64,000 bases of DNA from Shewanella algae (GCF_009183365.2 NZ_CP068230.1:1003001-1067000); one strand, 5' to 3'; counted from the first letter of the stretch, positions 1 through 8,260 are shown. A program made the numbers and translations. Notes: generated from the sequence alone by a model not told the origin.

Positions 1-2
1 GC

Positions 3-236
3 ATTATAGGTTGGCTCGGGCTGGTGGTGCCGCATATCGCTCGTATGCTGGTGGGCGCCGATTTCAGAAGGCTGTTGCCCATGTCCATGCTGCTGGGCGC
101 CTTTATGTTGCTGCTGACCGACACCCTAGCCCGCACTCTGGCGCCGATTGAGCTGCCGCTGGGGATTTTGACCGCCTGCATAGGCGCGCCTTTCTTTATG
201 TTTTTACTGTTAAGAGGCGGAGGCCGTGGCCAATGA
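3..236 (+). CDS. FecCD/BtuC-family ABC transporter permease, C-terminal fragment
   Basis: Only the last 77 codons are in the window; the reading frame is open to the left edge. The visible part has the family signature GLVVPHIARMLVG followed by DTLARTL, IELPLGILTA and IGAPFF, which mark the last membrane segments of class II (metal-chelate type) importer permeases. Its stop codon overlaps the start of the ATPase gene (ATGA), so the two are translationally coupled. The substrate cannot be read from this fragment. The ModE-like operator of the downstream receptor suggests an oxyanion such as molybdate, as for the MolBC family, but iron chelates or cobalamin remain possible. Confidence 0.88.
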   Translation: MIGWLGLVVPHIARMLVGADFRRLLPMSMLLGAFMLLLTDTLARTLAPIELPLGILTACIGAPFFMFLLLRGGGRGQ

Positions 237-973
237 TAGCCAGCATGCAAGGCGTCACAGTGGGCTATGCCGGTAAGCCTTTGCTGGCTAATGTAGAGCT
301 TTGCTTACCGGAAGCTGAAATCGTTTGTTTGCTCGGCTGTAATGGCAGCGGCAAGACCAGCTTATTGAAAACATTGCTTGGCTTGCTGGTGCCGCTTGCC
401 GGTGAGATAAAGATAGCCGGCAGGCAAATTCATCAATGGTCGCAGCGCGAGCTGGCACAACAGATGGCCTATGTGCCACAGGCACAGTTGAGCCGTTTTT
501 CCTTTCGGGTGTTGGAAATGGTGCTCATGGGCTGCCAGTCGCGGCTGGGACTGTTTGCCGTGCCCGGCGCGAATGAGCAGAAGCGGGCGCTGGCGGTCTT
601 GAAACAACTGGATATAGCTCACCTGGCCGATTGCGCCATGGATCAGATAAGCGGCGGCGAGCGCCAGCTGGTGTTGATTGCCAGGGCCTTGCTGCAATCT
701 CCAAGATTGCTGGTGATGGATGAACCGGCCGCCAGCCTGGATTTCGGCAATCAAATCAAGTTGCTGGCTCAGGTTAAACGACTCAAACAGCAGGGAATCG
801 CAGTCTTGATGTCGACTCACCATCCACGCCATGCCGAGCTGTTGGCCGATAGCGTGGCCTTGGTGGAACCCGGTCATGGCCTGAGACAAGGCGCAGTGGC
901 CGGGCAGTTACAGGTATCAGGACTGGCGCAGCTCTATGGCGTCAGTGAGTCTGCGATTGCCGAGCACCTTTGA
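233..973 (+). CDS. ABC transporter ATP-binding protein, FecE/HmuV/MolC type
   Basis: This 246-residue protein is the cytoplasmic ATPase that powers the permease encoded just upstream. It has a Walker A motif GCNGSGKTS near residue 35, a Q-loop region (AYVPQAQ), the ABC signature ISGGERQ, a Walker B LLVMDEP and the switch histidine in STHH. Length and motif spacing fit the class II importer ATPases (FecE, FepC, HmuV, BtuD, MolC). It overlaps the permease gene by 4 bp and is 39 bp from a methyltransferase gene read in the same direction. The substrate is unknown from this protein alone. Confidence 0.92.
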   Translation: MIASMQGVTVGYAGKPLLANVELCLPEAEIVCLLGCNGSGKTSLLKTLLGLLVPLAGEIKIAGRQIHQWSQRELAQQMAYVPQAQLSRFSFRVLEMVLMGCQSRLGLFAVPGANEQKRALAVLKQLDIAHLADCAMDQISGGERQLVLIARALLQSPRLLVMDEPAASLDFGNQIKLLAQVKRLKQQGIAVLMSTHHPRHAELLADSVALVEPGHGLRQGAVAGQLQVSGLAQLYGVSESAIAEHL

Positions 974-1012
974 GGTGCCGGCTGAGGGTTAAATCTTAAG
1001 CAAGGTGATTTC

Positions 1013-1822
1013 ATGATAATAGAAGAGCTGGACTTTGCCGCCATGTACCGCGAGCACCTGCAAAGGGCCGAACGTAGCCACAAGAGTGCCGAACACTGGG
1101 ATAAACGGGCCGAGAAGATGGCCGAGAACTGCGCCAGACCCAAGGACAGTTACTTGGAGGGCTTTTTCAAGCTGATGGATTTGAGTGATTGCGACACTCT
1201 TTTGGATATGGGGTGTGGCCCGGGCTCTGTGTGTCTGGGGCTGGCCGACAAGATGCGTGCCGTCTATGGCCTGGATTACAGCAGCGGCATGTTGGAAGTG
1301 GCCAAGCGCCGCGCAGATGCGGAAGGCTTGAGTAATGTCACTCTTATCCAAAGAGCCTGGGAAGATGATTGGAGCGACATCCCCGTGTGTGATATCGCAG
1401 TGGCGTCGCGCTCGACTCTGGTGGGCTGCCTCAAGAGTGCCCTGGAAAAGCTCAATCGCCAGGCCCGCAAGCGGGTTTATACCACTCATACTGTCAGCTC
1501 AACCTTTATCGATCCCGCCATTATTCAGGTCATAGGCCGTAAGCTAGTGACTCTGCCGAACTATCTGTATGCGGTGAATATTTTGCAGCAGATGGGCATT
1601 AAGCCCAAGGTGGACTTCATCGAGTCCAGTGGTTGCATGAACCAAGCCGAGAGTTACGCCCAGTTTGAAGACAACGTTGCCTGGTCGCTGGGGCCTCTGG
1701 ATGACGCCGAAAAGCTGCGGTTGCAGGAGTATTATCAGCGTCATAAGCAGCAGGGTAAACCGCTGCGAACCGGTGATCGCAGTTGGGCCATGGTTTATTG
1801 GGACGCTGTGGCTCTAGCCTGA
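1013..1822 (+). CDS. class I SAM-dependent methyltransferase linked to metal uptake genes
   Basis: This 269-residue protein has the class I fold signature: motif I DMGCGPGSVCLGLA near residue 65, then an acidic residue at the end of strand 2 (VYGLDYSSGML), as in the UbiE/Methyltransf_11 group. The start is supported by AAGGTG 6 nt upstream. The gene lies in line with the ABC transporter genes and is closed by a terminator before the receptor. Its acceptor is unknown. Because it sits inside an uptake cassette it may modify a metal ligand, but that is inference. Confidence 0.8.
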   Translation: MIIEELDFAAMYREHLQRAERSHKSAEHWDKRAEKMAENCARPKDSYLEGFFKLMDLSDCDTLLDMGCGPGSVCLGLADKMRAVYGLDYSSGMLEVAKRRADAEGLSNVTLIQRAWEDDWSDIPVCDIAVASRSTLVGCLKSALEKLNRQARKRVYTTHTVSSTFIDPAIIQVIGRKLVTLPNYLYAVNILQQMGIKPKVDFIESSGCMNQAESYAQFEDNVAWSLGPLDDAEKLRLQEYYQRHKQQGKPLRTGDRSWAMVYWDAVALA

Positions 1823-1841
1823 GGCGATTGTCGAGTTTTTT

Positions 1842-1877
1842 ATACCCGGATTGCTCAAGGGATCCGGGTATTTTTTA
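1842..1877 (+). terminator. rho-independent terminator after the ABC/methyltransferase operon
   Basis: A perfect 10-bp stem (ATACCCGGAT and ATCCGGGTAT) with a 10-nt loop is followed by a run of T residues. It separates the transporter/methyltransferase transcript from the TonB receptor gene, so the receptor probably has its own promoter. Confidence 0.85.
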
Positions 1878-1880
1878 AGT

Positions 1881-1908
1881 ATCGATATATAGGTGTTTAT
1901 ATATCGAT
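1881..1908. promoter_or_regulatory. ModE-like operator (perfect 11-6-11 inverted repeat)
   Basis: ATCGATATATA and TATATATCGAT form a perfect inverted repeat around a 6-bp spacer. From memory, the published proteobacterial ModE consensus is ATCGCTATATA, six bases, TATATAACGAT; this site would differ at one position in each half. It ends 21 bp before the receptor start codon and follows a terminator, so it is well placed to repress receptor transcription when molybdate is plentiful. Direct binding is not shown. Confidence 0.7.
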
Positions 1909-1929
1909 GTTATGTTGAAGGTCTGTAGT

Positions 1930-3933
1930 ATGAAACGAAAGAGTTATTACCCTATTTTGCCGCTGATGTTGGTTTCGCCATTGGCATTTGCCAATGGCAG
2001 TGGTGCCGAGCCCGAGAAGAAAACCGACACCAAAATCGAGAGGATCAGCGTTTGGGGTAGCCCAATTGCCGCCAATCAACACAGCGTCAATCAAGACACC
2101 ATCAAGATGCTGAACAAGCAAAACGTGGCCGAGGCGCTGAATATTATTCCCGGGGTCAGCCTGCAAAAATCCGGTCGTCGTAACGAGGTTCAGGTTAAGG
2201 TTCGGGGCTTTGACAGCAAACAGGTGCCGCTGTTTTTTGATGGGATCCCGATTTACATCCCTTATGACGGCAATCTGGACTTGGGGCGTTTTCTGGCATC
2301 GGATCTGGCCTCGGTGGAAGTCTCTAAAGGTTATGCCTCTTTGCTGCAGGGACCGAACATGATGGGCGGTGCCATCAACCTGACGACCCGCAGACCCAAG
2401 AAGAGCTTTGAAGCACAACTGAGCGCCTCCCAAGGCTGGGCCCGCGGAGAGGACAACGGTTATAGCCTGGATGCCAGTCTGGCTGGCAGCAATGATTGGG
2501 GCTTTATCCAATTGAGCGGCAACAAGCTGGACAAAGACTTTGTTGGCCTGTCCCACGACAACGACAACCCGATCGCCGGCAGCGACGGCAAACGCGCCAA
2601 CTCGGCATACAGCGATAGCCGCGGTACCGCCAAATTTGGTCTGACTCCCAATGAAACAGACGAGTACATCTTTACCTATATCCGCCAGGAAGGGGAAAAG
2701 AACAGTCCGCCCTATGCCGGCACAGAAGCCGATATTCGCCCTACCTATTGGCAATGGCCGCAGTACGACAAACAGAGCTTTTACTACAGCGGCTATACAG
2801 AGTTCAGCCCTGGGGTTGTGCTGCACAGTCGCCTCTATCGCGATGAATTTGAAAACACCCTGAGGATATACAAGAGCCTGGAAAACCTGCAGCAACAAAA
2901 AGGCCCCTACAGTCATTATGACGATGCCAGCAATGGTGCCGGCCTGCAGCTCAGTATCGATATGCGCAAAGACGACATCTTGTCGTTTGCCGCTCACTGG
3001 AAGGAAGACCTGCACAAGGAGCAAGGGGAGCCTGACGGGGAGTTTGACAAGTACAAGGATAGAACCCTATCGGCGGCAGTGGAGTATCAATGGGCACTGA
3101 GAGATAACCTGGATCTGGTAGGGGGCATCAGCTACGACTCCCGCAAGAGCCTTGAAGGCTACAAGCATGAAAAGGATGGCAGCCTGACCCGCTATGAAGA
3201 CAACTCGCAGCACGCCTTCAACTGGCAAGTGATGGCCTGCTATGAATTGGCAAACCTGGATACACTGCAACTGTCTCTATCCCAGCGTAGCCGCTTTCCG
3301 ACGCTGAAAGAACGCTACACCACTTTCAGGCCCGCCTATGGCCAAACCGCCATAGTCAATCCGCATCTGGAGCCTGAGCGGGCGACCAACCTGGAGCTCA
3401 GTTATCAGGCAACTCTGGCCGCTAACTGGCAACTGGACAGCAGTGTCTACTATAACCGGGTGTCCGATGCGATTTTGACCCATAACATCACCCCGACACT
3501 TATCCAAAACCGCAACAGCGGCAGGGTAGATTACAGCGGGCTGGATCTGGGGCTTTATGGTGATCTCAGCGATTGGGCCAGTGTTGGCCTGAGCTACAGC
3601 TATATTCACGCCGATGTTGAGGATGAGCAGCTCGATGTTACCGGCCTGCCGGATCATCAACTCTTTGCCTGGGTTAAGCTGACTCCGCTGGAGGAGCTGG
3701 ACATCATTCTGAGTCAGGAAGCTCGCAGCGACAGCCTCAGCAATTCAAATGGCAATCAGGTCGCCAGTGGTTTCGGAGTGACCGGCATTCGCTTCGACTA
3801 CCGCATCTGGCAGGGGCTGAGTGTTAATGCCTCGGTCAACAATCTGTTTGACCGTAACTACGCCTATAGTGAGGGCTTCCCCGAGGAGGGACGTAACTAT
3901 TGGCTGGGGGTGGAATACCGTTTCGGTCACTAA
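1930..3933 (+). CDS. TonB-dependent outer-membrane receptor
   Basis: This is a 667-residue outer-membrane gated channel. ATG 1930 is preferred over ATG 1912 because GAAGG lies 8 nt upstream and a signal peptide (MKRKSYYPILPLMLVSPLAFA) begins there. After it come a plug domain with ISVWGSP as a TonB-box-like stretch, VAEALNIIPGV, VQVKVRGFD and VEVSKGYASLLQGPNMMGGAINLTT, and then a long beta-barrel ending NLFDRNYAYSEGFPEEGRNYWLGVEYRFGH. The last residue is His rather than the usual aromatic. A ModE-like operator lies immediately upstream. With the ABC genes it could form a full envelope uptake route for a metal oxyanion or its chelate. Confidence 0.93.
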   Translation: MKRKSYYPILPLMLVSPLAFANGSGAEPEKKTDTKIERISVWGSPIAANQHSVNQDTIKMLNKQNVAEALNIIPGVSLQKSGRRNEVQVKVRGFDSKQVPLFFDGIPIYIPYDGNLDLGRFLASDLASVEVSKGYASLLQGPNMMGGAINLTTRRPKKSFEAQLSASQGWARGEDNGYSLDASLAGSNDWGFIQLSGNKLDKDFVGLSHDNDNPIAGSDGKRANSAYSDSRGTAKFGLTPNETDEYIFTYIRQEGEKNSPPYAGTEADIRPTYWQWPQYDKQSFYYSGYTEFSPGVVLHSRLYRDEFENTLRIYKSLENLQQQKGPYSHYDDASNGAGLQLSIDMRKDDILSFAAHWKEDLHKEQGEPDGEFDKYKDRTLSAAVEYQWALRDNLDLVGGISYDSRKSLEGYKHEKDGSLTRYEDNSQHAFNWQVMACYELANLDTLQLSLSQRSRFPTLKERYTTFRPAYGQTAIVNPHLEPERATNLELSYQATLAANWQLDSSVYYNRVSDAILTHNITPTLIQNRNSGRVDYSGLDLGLYGDLSDWASVGLSYSYIHADVEDEQLDVTGLPDHQLFAWVKLTPLEELDIILSQEARSDSLSNSNGNQVASGFGVTGIRFDYRIWQGLSVNASVNNLFDRNYAYSEGFPEEGRNYWLGVEYRFGH

Positions 3934-3958
3934 GCCTTTCAAGGAGGCAGAAAACAGA

Positions 3959-3986
3959 AGAACCCGGCCATGAGCGGGTTCTTTGT
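3959..3986 (+). terminator. terminator after the TonB receptor gene
   Basis: AGAACCCG and CGGGTTCT form an 8-bp stem with an 8-nt loop, followed by a short T-rich tail (TTTGTTAT). It lies between the receptor gene and the convergent PepSY-type gene. Confidence 0.75.
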
Positions 3987-4014
3987 TATCTGATAGCGTT
4001 TTGTTCAGAGTGCG

Positions 4015-4578
4015 TTAGCGCAGCAGAATGAACAGCAAAGGCAGCAGGACGCCTGTGAGCGTCAGCCAGGTCTTGCGGCTCTTGAGCAGGTTGCCACTAC
4101 GCAACATCACCAGCGCCGATAGCGCCAAAAACAGTAGCATAGCGGCATAGATGTCGGCAATCCAGGTCCAGGCGTCACGGGCATGGTTAAGATGCAGATA
4201 GTTGAGAGCCTGCAGCAATGGTCTGCTGTTTACTATCTCGGCTGAGACTGTGCCGGATATAAGGTTAGCGCTCAGCTGGCTGCCATCTTTGAGAAAGACT
4301 TGGTACTCATTGGCGCTGGCACGATAACCGCTGCGGATATTATCCTGCAGCGAAAAGTGGCTGCTTAACAGGCTTTGAATGTCATTGTTACCCAGTGAAG
4401 GATTCAACCCTTCGACACGGCTCTCACTCTGGGTTATCTGGTAGTTGGGGTTCCAGTCATTGATGTGATTGACGGCAATCCCCGAAATGGCATACACCAG
4501 AGTCATGCCTATGCACAGATACCCTATGTCTCTGTGCAATAAACGGATCCTTTTGCGCAGCTTGTTACTCAGCATCAC
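4015..4578 (-). CDS. PepSY-associated membrane protein
   Basis: This 187-residue protein has an N-terminal membrane segment (HRDIGYLCIGMTLVYAISGIA), an extracytoplasmic middle part, then two more membrane segments near residues 140-185. The opening R-x-x-H-R-D-IGY pattern followed by SGIAVNHINDW is typical of PepSY-associated TM proteins, which are common beside iron-uptake genes. It overlaps the DUF4920 gene upstream by 14 bp, so the two form an operon. The exact role is unknown; electron transfer to siderophore-bound iron has been proposed for relatives. Confidence 0.75.
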   Translation of the reverse strand: MMLSNKLRKRIRLLHRDIGYLCIGMTLVYAISGIAVNHINDWNPNYQITQSESRVEGLNPSLGNNDIQSLLSSHFSLQDNIRSGYRASANEYQVFLKDGSQLSANLISGTVSAEIVNSRPLLQALNYLHLNHARDAWTWIADIYAAMLLFLALSALVMLRSGNLLKSRKTWLTLTGVLLPLLFILLR

Positions 4579-5032
4579 GGATTTCGACTCCGTATGGATG
4601 CAACTGATAGAAAGTCACTGCTTGAGTTACGGACTCAGGATCGAAGGGCTTGTTGTGTTGCTGGGCCTGATGCCCGAGATAAGCGCGGGTCTGTTCGAGA
4701 TCCAGCTCAATTGCCTCTAACGCTCCGGTAGCATAGGCTTTTTGCCCACGGGCACTGACGGGAAAGACCATCTCGCCATCGCGAACCTTGACTCTCAATC
4801 GATCAAAGCTGTCGTCGGTTGCCAGTTCCATCCAGCAGCCCCGCTTGCTGCACACTGAGACTATGGTGCCTTCTACCGTGAGCTCCTTACCCACATAGTC
4901 ATTCGGCGATGCCATCAATGTGGAAATGGGCACGAAGATATTCAGATCGACCGGTTCGCCGAACTTGCTGTCGGCACTAAAGGCCAGAGGGGTAAACAGG
5001 GCTGCCAACAGGATTAACTGATTGATACGCAT
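4565..5032 (-). CDS. DUF4920 exported protein
   Basis: This 155-residue protein begins with a signal peptide (MRINQLILLAALFTPLAFSA). The mature part has YVGKELTVEGTIVSVCSKRGCWMELA, the conserved CxxxGCW core of DUF4920, an OB-fold-like periplasmic family found next to PepSY membrane proteins. It is the first gene of a two-gene operon with the PepSY-associated protein. A Fur-box-like sequence lies about 35 bp upstream of its start. The biochemical function is not known; the paired cysteines could bind metal or be redox active. Confidence 0.75.
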   Translation of the reverse strand: MRINQLILLAALFTPLAFSADSKFGEPVDLNIFVPISTLMASPNDYVGKELTVEGTIVSVCSKRGCWMELATDDSFDRLRVKVRDGEMVFPVSARGQKAYATGALEAIELDLEQTRAYLGHQAQQHNKPFDPESVTQAVTFYQLHPYGVEIRDAE

Positions 5033-5064
5033 GGGTGTAACCTTTGTAGTTAAATATAATTTGT

Positions 5065-5079
5065 TGAGAATGGTTATTA
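5065..5079. promoter_or_regulatory. Fur-box-like sequence
   Basis: TGAGAAT-G-GTTATTA matches 11 of 14 symmetric positions of the 7-1-7 Fur consensus TGATAAT-n-ATTATCA. It lies in the divergent region between the DUF4920/PepSY operon and folM, closer to the former. The 276-base gap 5033-5308 holds this site, the promoters of both genes, and nothing else I can name. Confidence 0.45.
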
Positions 5080-5308
5080 TTTAATGTTGCGATATTATTG
5101 AAGCCTGAAGCGATATTCAAGTATTCAGGGCATTGAAATCCCAATATGCGAGCTGGTTGGCATTTTGCCGATTAATCAAGATTATCTGTCTATTTTCAAT
5201 AGGGTTTCCAAGAGGTGATACTCAGCTGTTGGTCCCCGGATGGCGAGACTGGCCAGAGTGCGGCCGAACGTGAAACAATAGCGCGACGGACAAATGGAAG
5301 GAAAACAC

Positions 5309-6016
5309 ATGCAGCCTATTTTGATCACCGGCGTCGGAAAGCGTCTGGGACTGGCAATGGCCAGGGACTTGATGGCTCAGGGCTATCCACTCATCGGCAC
5401 CTATCGCAGCCATTACGCCGCCATCGACGAGCTCAAGGCCGCGGGCGCCGAGTTGCATCAAGTGGATCTCTTGCAAAATAGCGAGATCAAAGCCTTTATT
5501 GCCGATGTAAAAAGCAAGCATGAGTCTCTGCGGGCAATCATTCACAACGCCTCGGATTGGATGCCGGAGCGGCCTGACACAGATGCCGCAGAGGTTTTTG
5601 ACAGCATGATGCAGATCCACGCCTCCGTGCCCTATCAGTTGAATCTGGCACTGGCGCCGCTACTGGAAACTGATGAGATAGGCAGCCGGGATATCATTCA
5701 TATCAGCGACTATGTGGCGCAGAAGGGCAGTAAGAAGCACATAGCCTATGCCGCCAGTAAGGCGGCGCTGGATAATTTGACCCTGTCATTTGCCGCCAAG
5801 TTGGCGCCGGGCGTCAAGGTCAACGGCATAGCGCCGGCACTGATGCTGTTCAATGAGCAGGATGATAGCGCCTACCGGCAAAAGGCGCTTGCCAAGGCAT
5901 TATTGCCCAAAGAGGGCGGCGAGCAGGAGATGCTGGCCGCCGTGAAGTATCTGATGACCAGCCGTTATATGACGGGCCGCACTCTGTCACTCGATGGTGG
6001 GCGGCCGCTTAAGTGA
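5309..6016 (+). CDS. folM: FolM-type dihydromonapterin/dihydrofolate reductase
   Basis: This 235-residue short-chain dehydrogenase makes tetrahydromonapterin and has minor dihydrofolate reductase activity in E. coli. ATG 5309 is chosen because GGAAGG lies 7 nt upstream. The protein opens with the nucleotide-binding loop ITGVGKRLGLA. It then carries FolM-like blocks: GTYRSHYAAIDEL, LRAIIHNASDWM, DIIHISDYVAQKGSKKHIAY with the YxxxK catalytic pair, KVNGIAPALMLFNEQDD, and the ending TGRTLSLDGGR. The stop codon is one base from the end of the convergent usp-type gene. Confidence 0.9.
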   Translation: MQPILITGVGKRLGLAMARDLMAQGYPLIGTYRSHYAAIDELKAAGAELHQVDLLQNSEIKAFIADVKSKHESLRAIIHNASDWMPERPDTDAAEVFDSMMQIHASVPYQLNLALAPLLETDEIGSRDIIHISDYVAQKGSKKHIAYAASKAALDNLTLSFAAKLAPGVKVNGIAPALMLFNEQDDSAYRQKALAKALLPKEGGEQEMLAAVKYLMTSRYMTGRTLSLDGGRPLK

Positions 6017-6017
6017 T

Positions 6018-6905
6018 TCAATGCAGCAAGGGACAACTGGGCTTTAAGGCCAGCACGTCGCACTGTAGTTGATTGAGCATCTGCTCAGAGGCGTGGCCGT
6101 TGAGTTCGCTCAGCAACCCTCTGTGCTCTGCCGCGCCCATGATGACTATGTTGCTGTGCCATTTGTGGGCGGCCTCCGGTACCACATGATCCGGCATGCC
6201 GCTGGCCAGATGCAACTGCTCGTCACTCAAGGCCAAAGGCCTGGCGACCTGCCGCAGTTTTTGCCACTGATTGTCTTTCTGAGAGCGACAGCCGGGTTGC
6301 TGGTTATCGAAGGCCATACTGATGTCCGCTTCCTGATAGCAGTTGAGCAGATGCAGCCTTTGTTGCAGCAAACTGGCAAAATCAAAGGCCTGTTGCAGCA
6401 ACCTGTGATTGAAATGGGAATGATCTTCCGTGTCTTCATCCAGCTCCAAAGCCGCCAGTAACGACCCTTGCTGCTCCCAGGGAGAGTCGCTGACAAACAT
6501 CACCGGCAGGGACACCCGTTGCAGCAGTTGCCAGTCATCTGTATGACCCAATTCACACTGCAGGGCTGAGTAGCTGTGATGTTCTACCAACAGCAGATCG
6601 TAATGCGCCTGTTTTAGCTCGGTGAGAATGGCGGTTGGCAGATCCTTGGCCTGACACTGCTTCAAGCAAAGGTTCAGTTCCCTCGATGGGTAATGTGGAC
6701 GCTTTTCCCTTAGATGGGAAACCAAGGGCTGTGGATGCACTTTTTGTTGTAGCCACTGACCAATACCCTGATATTTAGGGGTTTTGACTCTGAGCAGTGT
6801 GAGCTCGGCATGGCTGGCATTGGCCAGTTGCACCGCTTTTCTCAGGGCCAGTTTTCCTCTGTTACTGTCGTCCGAAACGGCCAGCAAGCGTGTAAATACA
6901 CTCAT
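6018..6905 (-). CDS. universal stress protein, tandem UspE-like
   Basis: This 295-residue protein contains two Usp domains. The first starts FTRLLAVSDDSNRGKLALRKAVQLA; the second begins near residue 150 and ends with NIVIMGAAEHRGLLSELNGHASEQML and CDVLALKP. The G-x-x-G-x-x-G(9)G ATP-binding pattern of the ATP-type Usp proteins is not evident, as in UspE. GAGG lies 8 nt before the ATG. UspE-type proteins are cytoplasmic and linked to stress survival and motility or aggregation. No operon partner is seen. Confidence 0.8.
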   Translation of the reverse strand: MSVFTRLLAVSDDSNRGKLALRKAVQLANASHAELTLLRVKTPKYQGIGQWLQQKVHPQPLVSHLREKRPHYPSRELNLCLKQCQAKDLPTAILTELKQAHYDLLLVEHHSYSALQCELGHTDDWQLLQRVSLPVMFVSDSPWEQQGSLLAALELDEDTEDHSHFNHRLLQQAFDFASLLQQRLHLLNCYQEADISMAFDNQQPGCRSQKDNQWQKLRQVARPLALSDEQLHLASGMPDHVVPEAAHKWHSNIVIMGAAEHRGLLSELNGHASEQMLNQLQCDVLALKPSCPLLH

Positions 6906-7112
6906 GACTCTATCCTCGAGGCCAAGTCTAATATTGGCTTCGTATAAGTCTAGCCATACCGCGCCACGTCATCAGATCCTTTTGCTCTTGAAATGCCCGT
7001 CAATAGCGGCTTTTGGGTCTTTATGCCGGTCTACTTTGAATTCGGTCTTACGGCAAGGTGCCGTCACCCTAGGCTGGTTGTACAGTCTGTTTGCCAAGAA
7101 GTGAATCAAGGC

Positions 7113-7147
7113 GGCTCCCCCACCCAGTGAGCGAAGGCGAGGGAGCC
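7113..7147. repeat. inverted repeat in the usp/VOC intergenic region
   Basis: GGCTCCC and GGGAGCC form a 7-bp inverted repeat 21 bp apart, just past the end of the VOC gene. There is no clear T run, so it is at best a weak terminator. The rest of the 265-base gap 6906-7170 contains the usp promoter region and no gene I can support. Confidence 0.4.
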
Positions 7148-7170
7148 TGTAAGGTTATTTATGACAGCCC

Positions 7171-7590
7171 TTAGCTTGGGCGATTGCGCTGTTTTGGCAG
7201 GTCGCTCAGGTACTGGACAAACTCCACTTCAAACCCGGCCGGGTCGATAAAGTACACATTGCGGCGCCAGGGCTCGTCGGCACCGTCTTTATCTATGCTA
7301 TAGCCTGCGTCCAGCAGGCGCTTGATCACCCCGTCAATGTCTGCAGTGACAAAGGCGAAGTGGGCCAGCCCGGGTTGATGACCGCTCAAGTCGCGGTTAT
7401 TGCCTTCACCGTTATCGCTGAAAGCCAGGTATTGATAGTCATCACCGAAGTGGAGCCATTTTCGTGGCTTGCCATACCAGCTTCCTTCTCCTTGGCAGCG
7501 GATCTGCCAGTGAGGAAAGGCGGCGCGGTAAAAATCCAGGGTCTTGGGGAGGTCTGCGACCACCAGGTTCAGATGTTCCAGTTGTATCAT
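7171..7590 (-). CDS. VOC-superfamily (glyoxalase/dioxygenase-like) protein
   Basis: This 139-residue single-domain protein has the vicinal oxygen chelate pattern: MIQLEHLNLVVADLPKTLDFYRAAFP at the start, GLAHFAFVTADIDGVIKRLLDAGY in the middle and RNVYFIDPAGFEVEFVQYL near the end. The conserved His/Glu positions fit metal binding. AAGGAG lies 6 nt before the start. The substrate is unknown. It lies 49 bp downstream of a flavodoxin-like reductase gene on the same strand and may be co-transcribed with it. Confidence 0.8.
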   Translation of the reverse strand: MIQLEHLNLVVADLPKTLDFYRAAFPHWQIRCQGEGSWYGKPRKWLHFGDDYQYLAFSDNGEGNNRDLSGHQPGLAHFAFVTADIDGVIKRLLDAGYSIDKDGADEPWRRNVYFIDPAGFEVEFVQYLSDLPKQRNRPS

Positions 7591-7639
7591 TTGCGTTCTC
7601 CTTGATATTTGTCCCTTTTACGCCTGTTTGGGCCTTTGT

Positions 7640-8242
7640 TTACATGCCGTAGCAATATTCCTGTTGTTTGGGAAAGGGGGCGTCCCTGTGGGCAAAACGT
7701 ATCTGTGCCAGTGCTGCTGCATACTGGGCCAACATATGCAGGCTATAACCTATCCTTTCTCTTAATCTGGCATCGCGGATGCTGTCGCATTCGGGGTTGA
7801 GCATTTTCTCGACATCGCGGACGATCAAATGATCCGGAACGGCCACCAGTTTGTTGTTTTTCATGGCGTTCATTCTCAATTCACTGATGGGATAGGCGCC
7901 GCTTATGCCTGAGACAACTGCAACCAGCAGCACAGGCTTATGGGCCGTATGTTGGCTGTCACACATCAGCAGAAAGTTCTTCAACAAAGGTGTCGCCATG
8001 CCGCCCCATTCCGGAGTGATAAGCACCAGAGCATCGGCTGCTGTCACCTTGGCTTCTATCCGTTGCCAGTCGGCTCCCTTGTTTCGTTGCTCACCATCCC
8101 AGAAGGGAAGATAGAAACCGCAGAGCTCCAAATGCTCCGCCTCTGCGAGTTGCTTGGTCTTTATTTCCCGGGTGATGAATTCTGCGACCTTGGCACTCTG
8201 GGATTGGAAACGTTGGCTGGCGCTGACGACTAGGTATTTCAT
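7640..8242 (-). CDS. NADPH-dependent FMN reductase-like flavoprotein
   Basis: This 200-residue protein has a flavodoxin-like fold. MKYLVVSASQRFQSQSAKVAEFI begins with the strand and phosphate-binding loop, and ALVLITPEWGGMATPLLKNFLLMC is the characteristic second flavin loop of the NADPH:FMN reductase family. The product probably reduces FMN, quinones or metal ions with NADPH in the cytoplasm. It is divergent from a SufR-like regulator, with an AT-rich palindrome in the shared promoter region, which suggests control by that regulator. Confidence 0.8.
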   Translation of the reverse strand: MKYLVVSASQRFQSQSAKVAEFITREIKTKQLAEAEHLELCGFYLPFWDGEQRNKGADWQRIEAKVTAADALVLITPEWGGMATPLLKNFLLMCDSQHTAHKPVLLVAVVSGISGAYPISELRMNAMKNNKLVAVPDHLIVRDVEKMLNPECDSIRDARLRERIGYSLHMLAQYAAALAQIRFAHRDAPFPKQQEYCYGM

Positions 8243-8260
8243 GTTAAGTAAACCTTTTTG

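Noticed and set aside
1897..3024. 375-codon open frame on the minus strand inside the TonB receptor gene
   Set aside because: It is antisense to a clear receptor gene, has no family features and no ribosome site; GC-rich codon structure explains it.
5215..5308. Coding remnant upstream of folM
   Set aside because: A short run can be translated, but no start, ribosome site or family match supports it.
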